Below are positions 1-7,720 of a DNA stretch of 47,162 bases, piece after piece. The stretch covers positions 1-47,162 of the forward strand of contig NZ_CALWJM010000016.1 in NCBI RefSeq assembly GCF_944381005.1. Direction: 5' to 3'. The notes under the pieces are model-generated. The model saw only the letters and a program-made list of their open reading frames with translations, had not been told where the DNA came from and ran no database searches. This stretch comes from an uncultured Butyricicoccus sp. Lineage in GTDB: Bacteria; Bacillota; Clostridia; Oscillospirales; Butyricicoccaceae. Both the position numbers and the translations under genes were made by a program. Position 1 is the first letter of the stretch; each line of letters opens with the position of its first letter.

Positions 1-57
1 AAGAGTACACGGATCAGCTGCCGGAATACAACTACCTGCTGGACGAACTCCTTGGAT
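1..57 (+). CDS. C-terminal end of an unidentified protein (partial)
   Basis: The third forward frame is open from the window edge and ends with LLDELLG and a TGA at 55-57. It has the look of a natural protein tail, but 18 residues are too few to name a family. The first forward frame is also open, from position 1 to a TAA at 202-204, so the choice of frame is uncertain. The upstream sequence lies outside the window. Confidence 0.25.
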
Positions 58-201
58 GATGTGTCCGATGAAGCAGGTGCTTCCCTCAGTCAATCTTTCG
101 GCATGGATAAAGCGGACATCTTTTTTGGTCGAACACTAAAATTGACCCTCGGGTGGAAAGTCCGCAGCTATCACAACGAAAACGGAAGAAAAATAATGGG
201 T

Positions 202-257
202 TAAGACCAGAAAAGCCTTGAAATAGAGGCTTTTGTCAAATATCTCAATTGGTCTTA
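202..257. repeat. Nested inverted repeat
   Basis: TAAGACCA at 202-209 is the exact reverse complement of TGGTCTTA at 250-257. Inside it, AAAAGCCT at 211-218 pairs with AGGCTTTT at 227-234 around an 8-base loop. The inner hairpin could act as a weak terminator for the frame ending at 204. The outer arms are not needed for termination, so a recombination or boundary role is possible but unproven. Confidence 0.55.
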
Positions 258-266
258 CACTCCATT

Positions 267-299
267 AAAAAGCACTGATTCGTTTGAATTGGTGCTTTT
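267..299. repeat. Hairpin, copy 1 of a duplicated sequence
   Basis: AAAAAGCACTGATTC at 267-281, loop GTTT, then GAATTGGTGCTTTT at 286-299. It matches the hairpin at 387-420 almost base for base. Two bases in the right arm differ, giving G-T type pairs. Probably a terminator or a duplicated copy of one. Confidence 0.6.
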
Positions 300-303
300 C
301 TTT

Positions 304-380
304 TTCTGCACTTTCTCAGGACTTGAACCTGACGGATTGCATATTTTGCCGCAAATGCGGCAAAAGTCCTACCCCTGCAC
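304..380 (-). other. tRNA-like fragment with a strong internal palindrome
   Basis: Read on the minus strand, the stretch contains a T-arm-like element: TCAGG, loop TTCAAGT, CCTGA. It is preceded by a near-perfect palindrome, TTTTGCCGC around a 4-base centre. AGGACTT and AAGTCCT form an outer stem around both. No matching 5' acceptor strand, D-arm or anticodon arm can be fitted, so this is not a functional tRNA. It may be a tRNA 3'-end remnant, as is common at integration sites. Confidence 0.3.
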
Positions 381-386
381 TCACTT

Positions 387-420
387 AAAAAGCACTGATT
401 CGTTTGAATCAGTGCTTTTT
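387..420. terminator. Bidirectional terminator below bioA
   Basis: Perfect 15-bp stem, AAAAAGCACTGATTC at 387-401 and GAATCAGTGCTTTTT at 406-420, with a GTTT loop. A-rich and T-rich flanks give a U-tract in both directions. It lies 27 bases beyond the bioA stop codon and is the natural end of the biotin operon. Confidence 0.8.
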
Positions 421-446
421 CTTTTCTCAATATAGGCTTTGCTCTA

Positions 447-1649
447 TCACTTACGCGCAAACCAATCTTTCATTGTCTGCAATACTTGGACAAGCTCCTT
501 TTCCTCGATTACATAGGGCACCATCGCATACAGATAATTTAAAAACGGACGGCTAAACACGCCATGTTCATACGCAAATTGCTGATATCCCCTAATAGCG
601 TCCGGCTCATACACTTCCACGCAAATGCACGCGCCCATGATTCGCACTTCTTTGACTTCCGGATGACAGAATCCTTGCATTTCGCGTCGGGTGATTTGCT
701 CAATCTTTTTAATCTTGGACATATAATCCCGTGTTTCAAACAGTTCAATGGATTTAAGCGCTACGCTGCAAGCCAAGGCATTCCCCATAAAAGTCGGCCC
801 GTGCATCAATGCGTGTGCGGGATTGTCGTCGTAAAATCCTTCATATACCCTATGATTGGCCACCGTAACCGCATGTCCGATATATCCACCGGTCAGCGCC
901 TTGCCTAGTACAAGAATATCGGGCAACACCAAATCGGCAACAAAGCGATTTCCTGTTCGTCCAAAACCCGTGGCAACTTCGTCAAAAATAAGCAACACAC
1001 CATATTGGTCACAAAGTTCTCTGGCACGCTTCAAAAAAGTAACATCGTACATGCGCATACCGCCCGCTCCTTGCAATAGCGGCTCTACCAAAAAGCAATT
1101 CAGCTTTGAATGATATCGTTCAAACGCTTTTTCCAATGCGTCTATCTCGGTCGGAATGTGGACAACATTTTGACTTGCGCCGTATGCGTGCAAGACAAAG
1201 TGATAGTCCTCATCATCCCCGACTTCCATCGTTTTAAAGGTATCTCCGTGGTAAGCGTGTTCCAGCGCCAATACCATTGTGCGCTGATTTTCTCCACGGT
1301 TCATATAATACTGCAATGCCATTTTGAGGGCAACTTCGACCGCAACACTTCCAGAATCGGAAAAAAAGCAGTAATCCAAGTCGCCCGGAAGCCAATCTTG
1401 CAGTTTATCCGAAAGTTTTTGTGCCGTCTCATGCGACAGCCCACCCAGCATGACATGTGCAAACTTTTCAAGCTGTGTTTGAATCGCTTGATTGAGTTCT
1501 GGGTGCTTATATCCATGAATCACGCTCCACCAAGAGGACACCGAATCAATTAACTTTTGTTCTTGGGTATAAAGATACACCCCCTCGGCATTTATGATGT
1601 GATAGGGCGCTTTCATTGTTTTCATCTGCTGATATGGATACCAAATCAT
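447..1649 (-). CDS. bioA: Adenosylmethionine-8-amino-7-oxononanoate aminotransferase (DAPA synthase)
   Basis: PLP enzyme of the cytoplasm that transfers an amino group from S-adenosylmethionine to KAPA to give 7,8-diaminopelargonate in biotin synthesis. The 400-residue length fits the family. The N-terminal WYPY is typical of BioA. Class III aminotransferase marks are SDSGS near 97-101, HAYHGDT at 131-137, the PLP-ring aspartate in IFDEV at D223, and the Schiff-base lysine in LGKALTGG at K250. GAGGA-type ribosome binding sequence precedes the ATG. It is the last gene of the operon, 17 bases after bioD, and is followed by the terminator at 387-420. No bioF is present to make its KAPA substrate. 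Confidence 0.96.
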   Translation of the reverse strand: MIWYPYQQMKTMKAPYHIINAEGVYLYTQEQKLIDSVSSWWSVIHGYKHPELNQAIQTQLEKFAHVMLGGLSHETAQKLSDKLQDWLPGDLDYCFFSDSGSVAVEVALKMALQYYMNRGENQRTMVLALEHAYHGDTFKTMEVGDDEDYHFVLHAYGASQNVVHIPTEIDALEKAFERYHSKLNCFLVEPLLQGAGGMRMYDVTFLKRARELCDQYGVLLIFDEVATGFGRTGNRFVADLVLPDILVLGKALTGGYIGHAVTVANHRVYEGFYDDNPAHALMHGPTFMGNALACSVALKSIELFETRDYMSKIKKIEQITRREMQGFCHPEVKEVRIMGACICVEVYEPDAIRGYQQFAYEHGVFSRPFLNYLYAMVPYVIEEKELVQVLQTMKDWFARK

Positions 1650-1666
1650 TGTTGTTTTCCTCTACT

Positions 1667-2350
1667 TTACTCATATAGGGCTTGCAGCCGTTCAAATGAA
1701 ATGTCTAAACCACAATCTCCCTCGCTGACACAGGCCAACACCTGCAAACCGGTCATCGACTCACACATAAACAAATTATCTTCACACAATTTGCTGCCCT
1801 TTTGATAATGATTCAAGACAATTCCTTTGACATTTATCTGATGTGCCCTCATATATTCCACGGTCAGCACGACCGAATTGATGGTGCCCAGTCCGGCATC
1901 CGCCACAAGCAGGCAATTCAAATTGTGCGCCCTGATAAAGTCCTGTAATTGAATATTCTGTTCATCAAAGCGCAGCGGGCAGACAATCCCGCCTGAACCT
2001 TCTACCGTGACATATTCGTATCGGCTGCAAACAGCATCAAATCTATGCAGTACCTCTTGCATCTCTACCGGATTGCCTTCTATCTGTGCCGCCAAATGTG
2101 GAGAAACGGCCGTCTCATAGACATAAGGGCACATTTCCTCCAGCGGCTGCCGCGTTCCCGACATGGTTTTTACTTGCAAGGCGTCTCCCGGTATGAGATT
2201 ACCCTGTGCATCGCGCTCGTTCCCACTCATCGCGGCTTTATAATAAGCCGCGCTTTTTTGATTCTCTATAAACTTTTTCAAAATCAGTCCGGTAATATAG
2301 GTCTTTCCGATATTGGTGCCCGTGCCGGTAATAAATAAATTCTTACTCAT
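1667..2350 (-). CDS. bioD: Dethiobiotin synthetase
   Basis: ATP-dependent carboxylase that closes the ureido ring of 7,8-diaminopelargonate to form dethiobiotin. The start is placed at 2350 (MSKNLFITGTGTN), giving 227 residues. An upstream in-frame start exists, but it would lie deep inside bioB. The P-loop GTGTNIGKT occupies residues 8-16, and VEGSGGI is the second conserved glycine-rich motif. The start overlaps the end of bioB by 8 bases, which suggests translational coupling. It lies between bioB and bioA in the same operon. Confidence 0.95.
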   Translation of the reverse strand: MSKNLFITGTGTNIGKTYITGLILKKFIENQKSAAYYKAAMSGNERDAQGNLIPGDALQVKTMSGTRQPLEEMCPYVYETAVSPHLAAQIEGNPVEMQEVLHRFDAVCSRYEYVTVEGSGGIVCPLRFDEQNIQLQDFIRAHNLNCLLVADAGLGTINSVVLTVEYMRAHQINVKGIVLNHYQKGSKLCEDNLFMCESMTGLQVLACVSEGDCGLDISFERLQALYE

Positions 2351-3314
2351 TGCAAAGTTTGACCTCGAATCCCAACTCATTCAACAGTTTGATATCGGTT
2401 TGGGTGGTAATGCCGGAAGTGGTCAGCATATCGCCCGAAATCGCTGCATTCGCGCCAGACAAGAAACAGCTTTTTCCTTTGTCTGCAAGCAGCCCTCTGC
2501 CACCTGCCAGCCGAATGGACGCATCCGGAAGCACAAAGCGATATACTGCTACAATCCGCTGCATGTCTGTCTGTGACAATTTGGGGTTATGTGCGAATGG
2601 CGTTCCCGGAATGGGATTTAGCATATTGATGGGGACGCTTTTGATGCCCAAATCCCGCAGGCTCATCGCCATATCAATCCGGTCTTGTACGGTTTCACCC
2701 AGACCCATAATACCACCGCTGCACACCGAAAGGCCTGCCGCTTGCGCTGCACGAATCGCGCGCACTTTATCATCAAAGGTATGTGTCGTGCAAATCTGTG
2801 GAAAATATCGTCTGGACGTTTCCAGATTGTTATGCACGCGTGTCACACCTGCTTCTTTTAACTTGCGAAACTGTTGTTCCTCCAGCAACCCAAACGAAAC
2901 ACACACTGAAATACCGACCTTTTGTTTTATGGATGCAACCACGCGGCTCATCTCATCCACTTCCTGCTCGGACAGCCGCCTTCCCGATGTCACAATGGAA
3001 TACCGCAATACGCCTTGCTCGTGGTTTTTCTGAGCCTGTGCGACGATTTCCTGTTCTGAAAGCAAAGCATATTCTGTCACACCGGTGTGATGATGGGCAG
3101 ACTGCGCACAAAATTTGCAATTTTCCGAACAGCGCCCACTTTTTCCGTTGATAATCGTGCAAATGTCAAACCGATTGGAACAAAAGTGCCGCCGAATCCT
3201 GTCCGCGCTTTGACAAAGTTCGTCCAGCGGCTGCTCATATAAGTACAATGCCTCTGATTTTGTAATCTGCTCTCCCTGTAAGACCTTATCGGTGAACCAG
3301 TTGATTGACTGCAT
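2343..3314 (-). CDS. bioB: Biotin synthase (radical SAM)
   Basis: Inserts sulfur into dethiobiotin to form biotin, using a radical-SAM 4Fe-4S cluster and an auxiliary 2Fe-2S cluster as sulfur donor. The cluster motif CSENCKFC (C62, C66, C69) has the canonical CX3CX2C spacing. The tail RLAGGRG region holds the arginine expected to ligate the auxiliary cluster. 323 residues is the usual length. It begins only 6 bases after the bioY stop and overlaps bioD, in line with one polycistronic message. Confidence 0.97.
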   Translation of the reverse strand: MQSINWFTDKVLQGEQITKSEALYLYEQPLDELCQSADRIRRHFCSNRFDICTIINGKSGRCSENCKFCAQSAHHHTGVTEYALLSEQEIVAQAQKNHEQGVLRYSIVTSGRRLSEQEVDEMSRVVASIKQKVGISVCVSFGLLEEQQFRKLKEAGVTRVHNNLETSRRYFPQICTTHTFDDKVRAIRAAQAAGLSVCSGGIMGLGETVQDRIDMAMSLRDLGIKSVPINMLNPIPGTPFAHNPKLSQTDMQRIVAVYRFVLPDASIRLAGGRGLLADKGKSCFLSGANAAISGDMLTTSGITTQTDIKLLNELGFEVKLCNE

Positions 3315-3320
3315 TTTCTT

Positions 3321-3875
3321 TCACATCCTATCCTTTTCTATGAGAGGAATCAGCCTTTTTGCCAATACCGCCGCCAGAACACATAAAACAACATCTCCCG
3401 GCACCACTAAGAGAAAACAATACACAAAAAGCGGCCACAATCCTATCGGCGTACCCAAATAAAAGCGACTCATCAGATAATAATAGACCATTCCAAACAG
3501 ATACACGATTGCCAAGCCGACAAAATTAGCGAGCAACAACCGCGCAAAACTTGGACTTGATTTTTGACGGGCAAAACAGCCGGTCACATAGGCGGCAACC
3601 GCAAAGCCGATGATATATCCAAAGCTTGGTTTGAGCACATAGGCAAACCCACCGCCTTCGGCAAATATCGGCAGTCCCATCAGCCCCAGCGCGATATAGA
3701 TACAAACCGAAGTGGCACCCAGCCTGCTGCCCAGCAGCAATCCAGCCAGCGTTGTAAATAAAATCTGCAATGTGAACGGAACCACTGGAATGGGGATGCG
3801 GATAAAAGCGCCGACCGCAATCAATGCGGCAAACAGTGCACATAAAATTAGATTTCGTGTTTTTTCTCTTGCCAT
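3321..3875 (-). CDS. bioY: Biotin transporter substrate-binding protein BioY
   Basis: Membrane S-component of the biotin ECF importer. The start at 3875 (MAREKTRN) follows AGGAGGG spaced 3 bases from the ATG. This ribosome binding site covers the birA stop codon. An upstream in-frame start at 3929 would lie within birA and lacks such a site. The 184-residue product has about six hydrophobic segments and the BioY-like signature GLPIFAEGGG, followed by PSFGYIIGF. No ECF ATPases or T component lie in the window, so it must share an energising module encoded elsewhere or act alone. Confidence 0.93.
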   Translation of the reverse strand: MAREKTRNLILCALFAALIAVGAFIRIPIPVVPFTLQILFTTLAGLLLGSRLGATSVCIYIALGLMGLPIFAEGGGFAYVLKPSFGYIIGFAVAAYVTGCFARQKSSPSFARLLLANFVGLAIVYLFGMVYYYLMSRFYLGTPIGLWPLFVYCFLLVVPGDVVLCVLAAVLAKRLIPLIEKDRM

Positions 3876-3883
3876 GTTCCCTC

Positions 3884-4864
3884 CTACGCATTCAAACGGA
3901 TGTTGATTTCTCCCGCAGAACAGCAGCACTCTTTTCCGTCATCATATCTTACCAACAGGCGGCACTGGTCATCAATCCCCACCACCGTCACAAAATCCGA
4001 TTGATTTCCGGCAATAAGTTGCACTTGCTTTCCAATCACAAAACTGCGGTCACGATACTTTTGTACATAATCACATGGACTTTGTTTGGAATAATATGCG
4101 AAAAAATGATTCAAAAACTGTGCAACCAGTTGATTCTTCGCATCATTTTTTTGCTCTTGAAAGATAGACCCGGCAACAGTTTGCAGTTCTTTGGGGAATT
4201 GCCCTTTGGGTGGATACAGGTTGACCCCAATGCCTAAAATGGCATACTCCATCAAGCCACTCTCCAAACTGAACGAAGCCTCGGTTAAAATTCCACAGAC
4301 TTTTTTGCCACGAAGGAAAATATCATTGACCCATTTAATCTGTGCCTTTTCCTCGCATATCGTCTCGATTGCCTCACACATGGCAACCGCAGCCATCGTG
4401 GTAATCTGGCTTGCCTGATTGGCCGAACAATTCTTCGGGCACAGCAGCAAACTCATATAGATTCCGGTATCTTTAGGCGAAAAGAAACTGCGTCCCGCCC
4501 TTCCGCGTCCTTGCGTCTGCTCATTGGCCAAAATCAAACAGTCCGTTCGCGCGCCGCCGCTCACCTTTTGCTGCACTACGGTATTGGTAGAAGAAACCGT
4601 TTGAAATACCGAAATCTCAATCTCTTTCTGTTCGGGATGCAAATATTTTTTCATTCCCTGTGCCGATAAGATATCATTCTGTTCACCAAAGCAGTATCCT
4701 TTATTGGTCACAGCTTTTATGGCATATCCTTCTTGTTGCAGGGCTTTTACCGCTTTCCAAATCGCCGTTCGTGAGATATCTAACGTTTGAGCGATGTCCT
4801 CCCCCGAAAGGTAAACCCCTCTGTTTAACTCGAATAGCGTAAGCAGTCTATCTTTTGTTTTCAT
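3884..4864 (-). CDS. birA: Biotin-protein ligase and biotin operon repressor
   Basis: Bifunctional protein: it activates biotin to biotinyl-AMP and attaches it to carboxylase carrier lysines, and when loaded it binds the bio operator. The start is set at 4864 (MKTKDRLL) after AGAAGG. Residues ~1-60 form a winged helix-turn-helix (ISRTAIWKAVKAL). The catalytic signature GRGRAGR lies in the centre, and an SH3-like domain follows. Having the DNA-binding domain makes this a group II, regulatory BirA. As first gene of the operon it controls itself through the operator at 4915-4946. Confidence 0.95.
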   Translation of the reverse strand: MKTKDRLLTLFELNRGVYLSGEDIAQTLDISRTAIWKAVKALQQEGYAIKAVTNKGYCFGEQNDILSAQGMKKYLHPEQKEIEISVFQTVSSTNTVVQQKVSGGARTDCLILANEQTQGRGRAGRSFFSPKDTGIYMSLLLCPKNCSANQASQITTMAAVAMCEAIETICEEKAQIKWVNDIFLRGKKVCGILTEASFSLESGLMEYAILGIGVNLYPPKGQFPKELQTVAGSIFQEQKNDAKNQLVAQFLNHFFAYYSKQSPCDYVQKYRDRSFVIGKQVQLIAGNQSDFVTVVGIDDQCRLLVRYDDGKECCCSAGEINIRLNA

Positions 4865-4892
4865 CTCATCACCTTCTCTTAATACGAACAAG

Positions 4893-4921
4893 AGTATACC
4901 ACGCGCCCGCCCAATTATCAA
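4893..4921 (-). promoter_or_regulatory. Promoter of the birA-bioYBDA operon
   Basis: On the minus strand, -35 TTGATA (4916-4921), a 17-base spacer and -10 TATACT (4893-4898). The -35 box lies inside the proximal half of the BirA operator, so repressor binding would directly block RNA polymerase. Confidence 0.8.
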
Positions 4922-4946
4922 CCCATATTAAAATAAAGGTTTACAA
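4915..4946 (-). promoter_or_regulatory. BirA operator
   Basis: On the minus strand TTGTAAACC, 14 bases, GGTTGATAA. This closely follows the Firmicutes BirA site, TTGTTAACC-N14 to 16-GGTTAACAA. Half-sites are at 4938-4946 and 4915-4923. The position over the -35 box predicts biotin-dependent repression of all five genes. Confidence 0.85.
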
Positions 4947-4958
4947 TGCAAAGAAAAC

Positions 4959-4990
4959 ATGCGCCGTCAGCAAAATTGCTGACGGCGCAT
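4959..4990 (-). terminator. Terminator of the chemoreceptor gene
   Basis: Perfect 13-bp GC-rich stem ATGCGCCGTCAGC / GCTGACGGCGCAT with a 6-base loop. On the minus strand it is followed by GTTTTCTTT. It also insulates the biotin promoter from read-through. Confidence 0.8.
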
Positions 4991-5011
4991 ACCGCATCGT
5001 TTTCATAGGAT

Positions 5012-7072
5012 TTATGATTTTACATTGGCAACTTTGACCTGAGAAAGCAAACGCCGCATGAGTTCAACCTGTCCAGATAGTTCTTCACTGGCTGCTGCAC
5101 TCTGTTCGGCCGTAGCCGAATTGGTCTGCACAACCGTCGAAATCTGGTCTACGCCGGTTGAGACTTCACTGAGACGTTGCGCCTGTTCCTGATACGACTC
5201 AATCAAACTTTCCATCGTCTTTATCAGTTCCTGCGAACTGGTTTCCAGATGATTGATTTGCTCAGCCGTGCGGTTGGTAAATTCCTCGCCTTCCTGAACC
5301 GCGTCAACCGAATTGATAATCAATTCATTGGTTTCCTTGGCTGCATCTGCACTCTTGCTGGCCAGATTGCGCACTTCATCGGCCACGACAGCAAAGCCTT
5401 TTCCGGCAGCGCCTGCGCGTGCGGCTTCGACAGCCGCATTGAGCGCCAAAATATTGGTCTGGAACGCGATATCCTCGATGGTCTTAATGATAGTACTAAT
5501 GGCATTGGAGTGATGGCTGATATTGCCCATTGCTTGGCGCATATTGTCCATTTGATTGTGACTTTCCGCCAGAGCGTGCTGCACATTGCGCAGTTCTTCT
5601 CCCGCCTTGACAGCCTCCTTTGATTTTTCCGATACCTGAACCGCCAAATCCTGCACCGTTGCCGACAATTCCTGCACCGAGGAAGCCTGCTCGGTTGCGC
5701 CCTGTGCCAATGTCTGGGCACCGCTGGAAATCTGCTGTGCCCCTACGCCGACCTGGTCAGCCGAACGCGCAATATTTCCCAGCACGTCAGACAGTCTGCT
5801 TTGAATTTGAAGCAATGCCAGTTTGACATGTGCAAAATCTCCGGTGTAGCTCTGCTGCAACGTAAAGTTCAGGTCACCGTTGGCAATCTGCTTTAAAACA
5901 CTTTCAATTTCCTGAATGTACAAAATATATTCTTTCAGGCGGTCAACAATATGTGAGATATTTTTGCCCAGCGCTCCCACTTCGTCGTGACTTTTTACCA
6001 CAACATCCACGTCCAGCGCGCCATCTGCCAACTGTTCTGCGACCAGATTGAGCCGCTTGATTGGGCGGGTAATGGACAGCGAAATCAGGCATATCACAAT
6101 GGTCAGCAAGATTGCACAGAATACAAAGCCAAGAATCAACGTCCGACGAACCGTAGCAATGCCGCTTTCAAATTCATCTTCGGTCATAACACCGATTACC
6201 ATATAGTCGAAATTTTCCAGTTTAGACAGACTGCCGTAATAAATTTTTCCATCGCGGCTAAACTTCATGCCCTCTACCGGCTGTCCGCTGGCAATCGTGC
6301 CTTTCAGATTATCCGAGTAAGCGATATCCTGCAAATTCTGATTCAGGTTTTCGGCTGTGGGGTGTGTCAAAATCGTGTGCTGTGAGTCAAACACAACTAC
6401 ATAGCCGCTGTCACCAATTTGAATCTTGTTTACCGCTGTATTGAGTTTATCTGTTGTAATATCAATCCCAATCGCACCTTGCAGCGAATTTCCAATATAC
6501 ACAGGGCTTGCCACGGTCACAACCGTCAATCCGGTCTGGGCATCCTGATAAGATGACGTTAACACGGTATCTTGCTTTTCTGCCAGCAACTTATACCATT
6601 CTCGCGTTGTATAATCAAATCCAGATGCTGCATCTACCATTACTTCATTGCTGTACATGGCGTTGCCCAGTCGAAAATCCGATATCCATACCGATAAAAT
6701 ATCCTCATTACTGGCCTGCACGCGAGTCATTTCTTCTATCAATCGACTGTAATCAGCCGACTGCTTTAAATCGGTTATGGTGTTATCCGCCAAAACATTA
6801 TGAACTGCTGTGGACGCGCTTAGCCCTTTTGTCTCACCCATAACCGATTCAAAGTAAGCATCCACTTGGTTTGCCGCCGCCTGCGCGTTTGCATTTAGAT
6901 TACTGCGCAGTTGTTGGGACACCATCCCGGTGACCTCTATTCCGAGCAAAACGCCAAGTAAGGTCAAAACAATCACCAAAGGAATCAGAATACCGCACCA
7001 AAGCTTCGTTACTATCCCAATTTTTACGTCATTCCTGCGCGATGTCAGGTATGAACTCTCATTGTTTTTCAT
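5012..7072 (-). CDS. Methyl-accepting chemotaxis protein with dCache sensor
   Basis: Transmembrane chemoreceptor that would signal through CheA/CheW. It has a membrane segment at ~20-47, an extracellular double-Cache domain (~50-300), a second membrane helix (~307-330) and a HAMP domain starting [10 protein letters not shown] cytoplasmic signalling coiled coil carries the hairpin tip [22 protein letters not shown]. The sensor carries R157, W159, Y160, Y175 and D204, in the arrangement reported for amino-acid-binding dCache_1AA sensors. The usual leading tyrosine is F152 here. It stands alone with its own terminator; no che or flagellar genes are nearby. The start follows AAGGGG. Ligand is inferred, family is clear. 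Confidence 0.93.
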   Translation of the reverse strand: MKNNESSYLTSRRNDVKIGIVTKLWCGILIPLVIVLTLLGVLLGIEVTGMVSQQLRSNLNANAQAAANQVDAYFESVMGETKGLSASTAVHNVLADNTITDLKQSADYSRLIEEMTRVQASNEDILSVWISDFRLGNAMYSNEVMVDAASGFDYTTREWYKLLAEKQDTVLTSSYQDAQTGLTVVTVASPVYIGNSLQGAIGIDITTDKLNTAVNKIQIGDSGYVVVFDSQHTILTHPTAENLNQNLQDIAYSDNLKGTIASGQPVEGMKFSRDGKIYYGSLSKLENFDYMVIGVMTEDEFESGIATVRRTLILGFVFCAILLTIVICLISLSITRPIKRLNLVAEQLADGALDVDVVVKSHDEVGALGKNISHIVDRLKEYILYIQEIESVLKQIANGDLNFTLQQSYTGDFAHVKLALLQIQSRLSDVLGNIARSADQVGVGAQQISSGAQTLAQGATEQASSVQELSATVQDLAVQVSEKSKEAVKAGEELRNVQHALAESHNQMDNMRQAMGNISHHSNAISTIIKTIEDIAFQTNILALNAAVEAARAGAAGKGFAVVADEVRNLASKSADAAKETNELIINSVDAVQEGEEFTNRTAEQINHLETSSQELIKTMESLIESYQEQAQRLSEVSTGVDQISTVVQTNSATAEQSAAASEELSGQVELMRRLLSQVKVANVKS

Positions 7073-7094
7073 AATAATCCCCTTGTTCTCTTTG

Positions 7095-7117
7095 CTGCAA
7101 AATACACCATTTTGCAG
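7095..7117 (-). other. Hairpin in the chemoreceptor leader
   Basis: Perfect 9-bp stem CTGCAAAAT / ATTTTGCAG with a 5-base loop, ending about 22 bases upstream of the chemoreceptor start codon. It lacks a U-tract, so it is more likely an mRNA-structure element than a terminator. Confidence 0.4.
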
Positions 7118-7430
7118 TTATTCCTATATACTTGTGCAGCCATCTCTCTTTTATCTCATCCCCTTTTTTGTGCTCTATTTGCCTTGGTTACGAAGTTACC
7201 GTGCTTTTTGCCATGACAAGCCGCGGGGTGGTGCAAACTGACTGCCTATTCCTTATCCTTTTTTGACCGATTTTCAGACCTTTCCCTGACTATTTTCCGC
7301 TTTATCCTGAACATGGTTCATTTCTGACGCAACACAGCCATTTTATTTCGATTGCCTGATGTGGTATGGTTACAAAAACATCTCTTTCCATATGCAAGAT
7401 GCTCGCTTGGAGGATACGCCTATCCCCTAT

Positions 7431-7586
7431 TCACCTGTACTTTTCAGCGCAATATTCACCGGTCATTCGGTTCATTTTGCAAGCCCCGCCATCACATCTT
7501 TCATATTTTCGCTCCTCCCTCAAAGTTCTTGTTTCCGCTTTGATACAGGCCGAAACCTTCTCTAATTGTATTGTAACCTTTTGCAT
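7431..7586 (-). CDS. Possible 51-residue cysteine-containing small protein
   Basis: An open frame from ATG at 7586 to TGA at 7431 in the long gap above the chemoreceptor. The C-terminal half reads CDGGACKMNRMTGEYC, with a basic, metal-site-like cysteine spacing. Against it: the purine-rich AGAGGG lies directly against the ATG with no spacing, arginine is mostly AGA/AGG or CGA, and a good promoter at 7570-7599 overlaps its start. The last point would make the frame part of an untranslated leader. No family recognised. The rest of the 7073-7720 gap shows no other convincing gene. Confidence 0.2.
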   Translation of the reverse strand: MQKVTIQLEKVSACIKAETRTLREERKYERCDGGACKMNRMTGEYCAEKYR

Positions 7587-7599
7587 CCCTCTCTGTCAA
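7570..7599 (-). promoter_or_regulatory. Candidate promoter, long leader to the chemoreceptor
   Basis: On the minus strand TTGACA (7594-7599), an 18-base spacer and TACAAT (7570-7575). If used, transcription starts near 7563 and the chemoreceptor message has a ~490-base 5' leader. I could not match that leader to a c-di-GMP or other known riboswitch. Confidence 0.5.
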
Positions 7600-7674
7600 T
7601 GTTATTCGCCAAACTTTATGGGCATCATTCACAAGAAAACCCCACTTTTTCCACCTTTTTTTCCTCGGTATATC

Positions 7675-7702
7675 AAAAAAGAGAAGGGAGTTCCCTTCTC
7701 TT
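7675..7702 (-). terminator. Terminator of the YhhQ-radical SAM operon
   Basis: Stem GAGAAGGGA / TCCCTTCTC at 7681-7700. On the minus strand it is followed by a run of T (the A-run at 7675-7680). It lies about 20 bases below the transporter stop codon. Confidence 0.85.
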
Positions 7703-7720
7703 TCTCGAAAAACGTATATT

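Noticed and set aside
304..380. Functional tRNA gene at the left edge
   Set aside because: Only a T-arm-like part fits. No D-arm, anticodon arm or matching acceptor strand can be built.
245..460. 71-codon minus-strand frame over the duplicated hairpins
   Set aside because: The repeated peptide (IQTNQCFL) simply mirrors the DNA repeat. No start signal or protein-like composition.
7073..7563. c-di-GMP (GEMM) riboswitch before the chemoreceptor
   Set aside because: I looked for the conserved GEMM core and tetraloop-receptor elements and did not find them in this leader.
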